A stretch of DNA of 15,354 nt from Bacillota bacterium (GTDB lineage: Bacteria; Bacillota; Clostridia; Lachnospirales; Lachnospiraceae). The translations under genes and the position numbers were made by a program. The stretch lies in the NCBI GenBank assembly GCA_023436765.1, contig JAEZHX010000075.1, positions 1-15,354 of the forward strand, read 5' to 3'. Below are positions 14,568 through 15,354 of this stretch, in pieces; position 1 is the stretch's first letter; each line of letters starts with the position of its first letter. The notes beneath the pieces are model-generated. The model saw only the letters and a list, made by a program, of their open reading frames with translations, was not told the DNA's origin and ran no database searches.

Positions 14568-14646
14568 GATATATCTGCAAGGATTGTACCAAATCATTTG
14601 TTTCAAACACTGTATGAAATGCAACATCTGACTCTTAGGGGGATGT

Positions 14647-15078
14647 ATGAAACAGAAAGTAAAGACAATAATAAAAATTTCCACTGTAATGGTGATATCA
14701 TTTTTTCTTTTATCTGTATTCTCCAGATATGGATGGAAGTTATTTGGTTTTTCAATGTGCAATACACCTACTGCAATGTATGCCGATCAAATTACTGTGG
14801 AGAAGGATAAAGTTAATCTCAGATTGAATGAAGTAAATAGTATATCATCTTACGCAGGCTATATCTATAAAATAGAAGATGATAGCCTATATATAGGTAT
14901 AAATCGTAACAAACTTTTCGCTATTTTCAACGGTAAAATTGATTATCAAATATCGATTCCTACCAATAATGTAGAAATAAAATACATATATTTTAGAGAC
15001 AATAAAAATGATTGGTTAATATGGAATGAGGACGATGGAAGGATAAAAGCAACTGAAATTAAGCCTCAAAGATACTAA
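14647..15078 (+). CDS. Small exported or membrane-anchored protein of unknown function
   Basis: The 143-residue product has a basic start and a hydrophobic segment (about 8-26), a signal peptide or N-terminal anchor. The rest looks beta-rich, with alternating aromatic and aliphatic residues: AGYIYKIEDDSLYIGI (70-85), YQISIP (100-105), IKYIYFRDN (111-119) and DWLIW (122-126). I do not recognise a named domain; the pattern reminds me of small uncharacterised Firmicute secreted proteins. No lipobox is clear. AGGGGG (14637-14642) lies four bases before the ATG. It is clearly richer in A+T than its neighbours: 14881-14940 has 17 G/C in 60 bases, against 24 in 13981-14040 of the phosphatase gene. 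That suggests separate acquisition. Confidence 0.75.
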   Translation: MKQKVKTIIKISTVMVISFFLLSVFSRYGWKLFGFSMCNTPTAMYADQITVEKDKVNLRLNEVNSISSYAGYIYKIEDDSLYIGINRNKLFAIFNGKIDYQISIPTNNVEIKYIYFRDNKNDWLIWNEDDGRIKATEIKPQRY

Positions 15079-15107
15079 AATTGACTAGAAACTTAATTCG
15101 CAATCCC

Positions 15108-15153
15108 AATTTAGCAGAGCATTTTATGCCCTGCTAAATTTATATGATTTTTC
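15108..15153 (+). terminator. Terminator-like hairpin after the 143-residue protein gene
   Basis: AATTTAGCAG (15108-15117) pairs with CTGCTAAATT (15131-15140); after one A-C mismatch GCAT (15119-15122) pairs with ATGC (15126-15129) around a three-base loop. A run of six T (15148-15153) follows after a short gap. The long stem favours termination, although the T run is slightly displaced. Confidence 0.7.
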
Positions 15154-15195
15154 AACCATATGTAGTGACAGATCCAAAAATTATATTTTCACTGT

Positions 15196-15224
15196 GAACA
15201 TGTATATTTCCCATATCATAGAAT
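15196..15224 (+). promoter_or_regulatory. Candidate sigma-E promoter of spoIVA
   Basis: GAACATG (15196-15202), a 14-base spacer and CATAGAAT (15217-15224) resemble the mother-cell sigma-E consensus (roughly KMATATT, 14 bases, CATACAAT), with seven of eight matches in the -10. Transcription of spoIVA by sigma-E is established in B. subtilis. The start would lie near 15231, about 40 bases before the spoIVA ATG. The -35 is imperfect. Confidence 0.45.
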
Positions 15225-15271
15225 GATACAGCCCTGCATATCTTTAACTATAACCATAAGGAGGTTGACAT

Positions 15272-15354
15272 ATGTTAGGGCAGTTTGATGTTTATAATGA
15301 TATTCAGGCTAGGACAGGCGGTGAAATATACATAGGTGTGGTAGGGCCGGTCAG
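15272..15354 (+). CDS. spoIVA: Stage IV sporulation protein A, N-terminal part (cut by window end)
   Basis: Only 27 codons plus two bases are present. The residues FDVYNDIQARTGGEIYIGVV followed by GPV match the conserved start of SpoIVA, where D-I-x-x-RTGG-(D/E)-IY-(L/I)-GVVG precedes the P-loop of its ATPase domain. SpoIVA polymerises on the forespore outer membrane using ATP and forms the base layer of the spore coat. AAGGAGG lies about six bases before the ATG. Its place after gpsA is conserved in spore-formers, but here 5.4 kb separates the two. It marks the organism as an endospore-former or a recent descendant of one. Confidence 0.93.
   Translation, partial: MLGQFDVYNDIQARTGGEIYIGVVGPV

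Noticed and set aside
14568..14646. Separate promoter for the 143-residue protein gene.
   Set aside because: TTGTAC and TTGTTT are present but no acceptable -10 lies at the right distance.

Overview
The window looks like chromosomal DNA of an anaerobic, spore-forming Firmicute, most likely in Lachnospiraceae (Clostridium cluster XIVa). This is inferred from the clostridial gene order (rplS, lepB, rbgA, rnhB, yraN ... DUF512 protein, der, plsY, gpsA ... spoIVA), strong Shine-Dalgarno sequences, moderate GC and the sporulation gene at the right edge. All genes lie on the + strand. No tRNA, rRNA, CRISPR array, transposase or integrase is visible.

Region 1 (1-566): a candidate promoter and structured leader, then rplS (ribosomal protein L19), closed by a good intrinsic terminator. 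Region 2 (567-9876): a long housekeeping run that opens with a good sigma-A-type promoter (640-668) and a folded leader. It contains lepB (signal peptidase I), rbgA/ylqF (50S assembly GTPase), rnhB (RNase HII), a small SdpI-family membrane protein, a stand-alone FlhB C-terminal-like protein (ylqH type), yraN (UPF0102), pgeF (peptidoglycan editing factor), a PDZ/radical-SAM DUF512 protein, der (double GTPase), plsY and gpsA. A strong terminator follows gpsA. The themes are ribosome assembly (L19, RbgA, Der), envelope and secretion (LepB, PgeF) and phospholipid synthesis: GpsA makes glycerol-3-phosphate and PlsY acylates it.

Region 3 (9877-15153): an accessory-looking module between gpsA and spoIVA, which usually lie close together in spore-formers. 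It has its own promoter (TTGAAC, 17 bp, TATAAT) with a perfect 12-bp palindrome over the -35 box. It encodes two half-size ABC exporters overlapping by one base, an inositol-monophosphatase-family enzyme, and a small AT-rich secreted or membrane-anchored protein of unknown function, followed by a terminator-like hairpin. Region 4 (15154-15354): a candidate sigma-E promoter and the first 27 codons of spoIVA, the spore coat morphogenetic ATPase, cut by the window edge.

The most interesting material is regulatory: two mutually exclusive pairings that could mask or free the rnhB ribosome-binding site, folded leaders of rplS, lepB and the DUF512 gene, a 14-bp inverted repeat before pgeF, and the palindromic promoter of the ABC exporter module. 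I found no clear new multi-gene defence or signalling system. The ABC/ABC/phosphatase/secreted-protein module is the nearest candidate for something undescribed.
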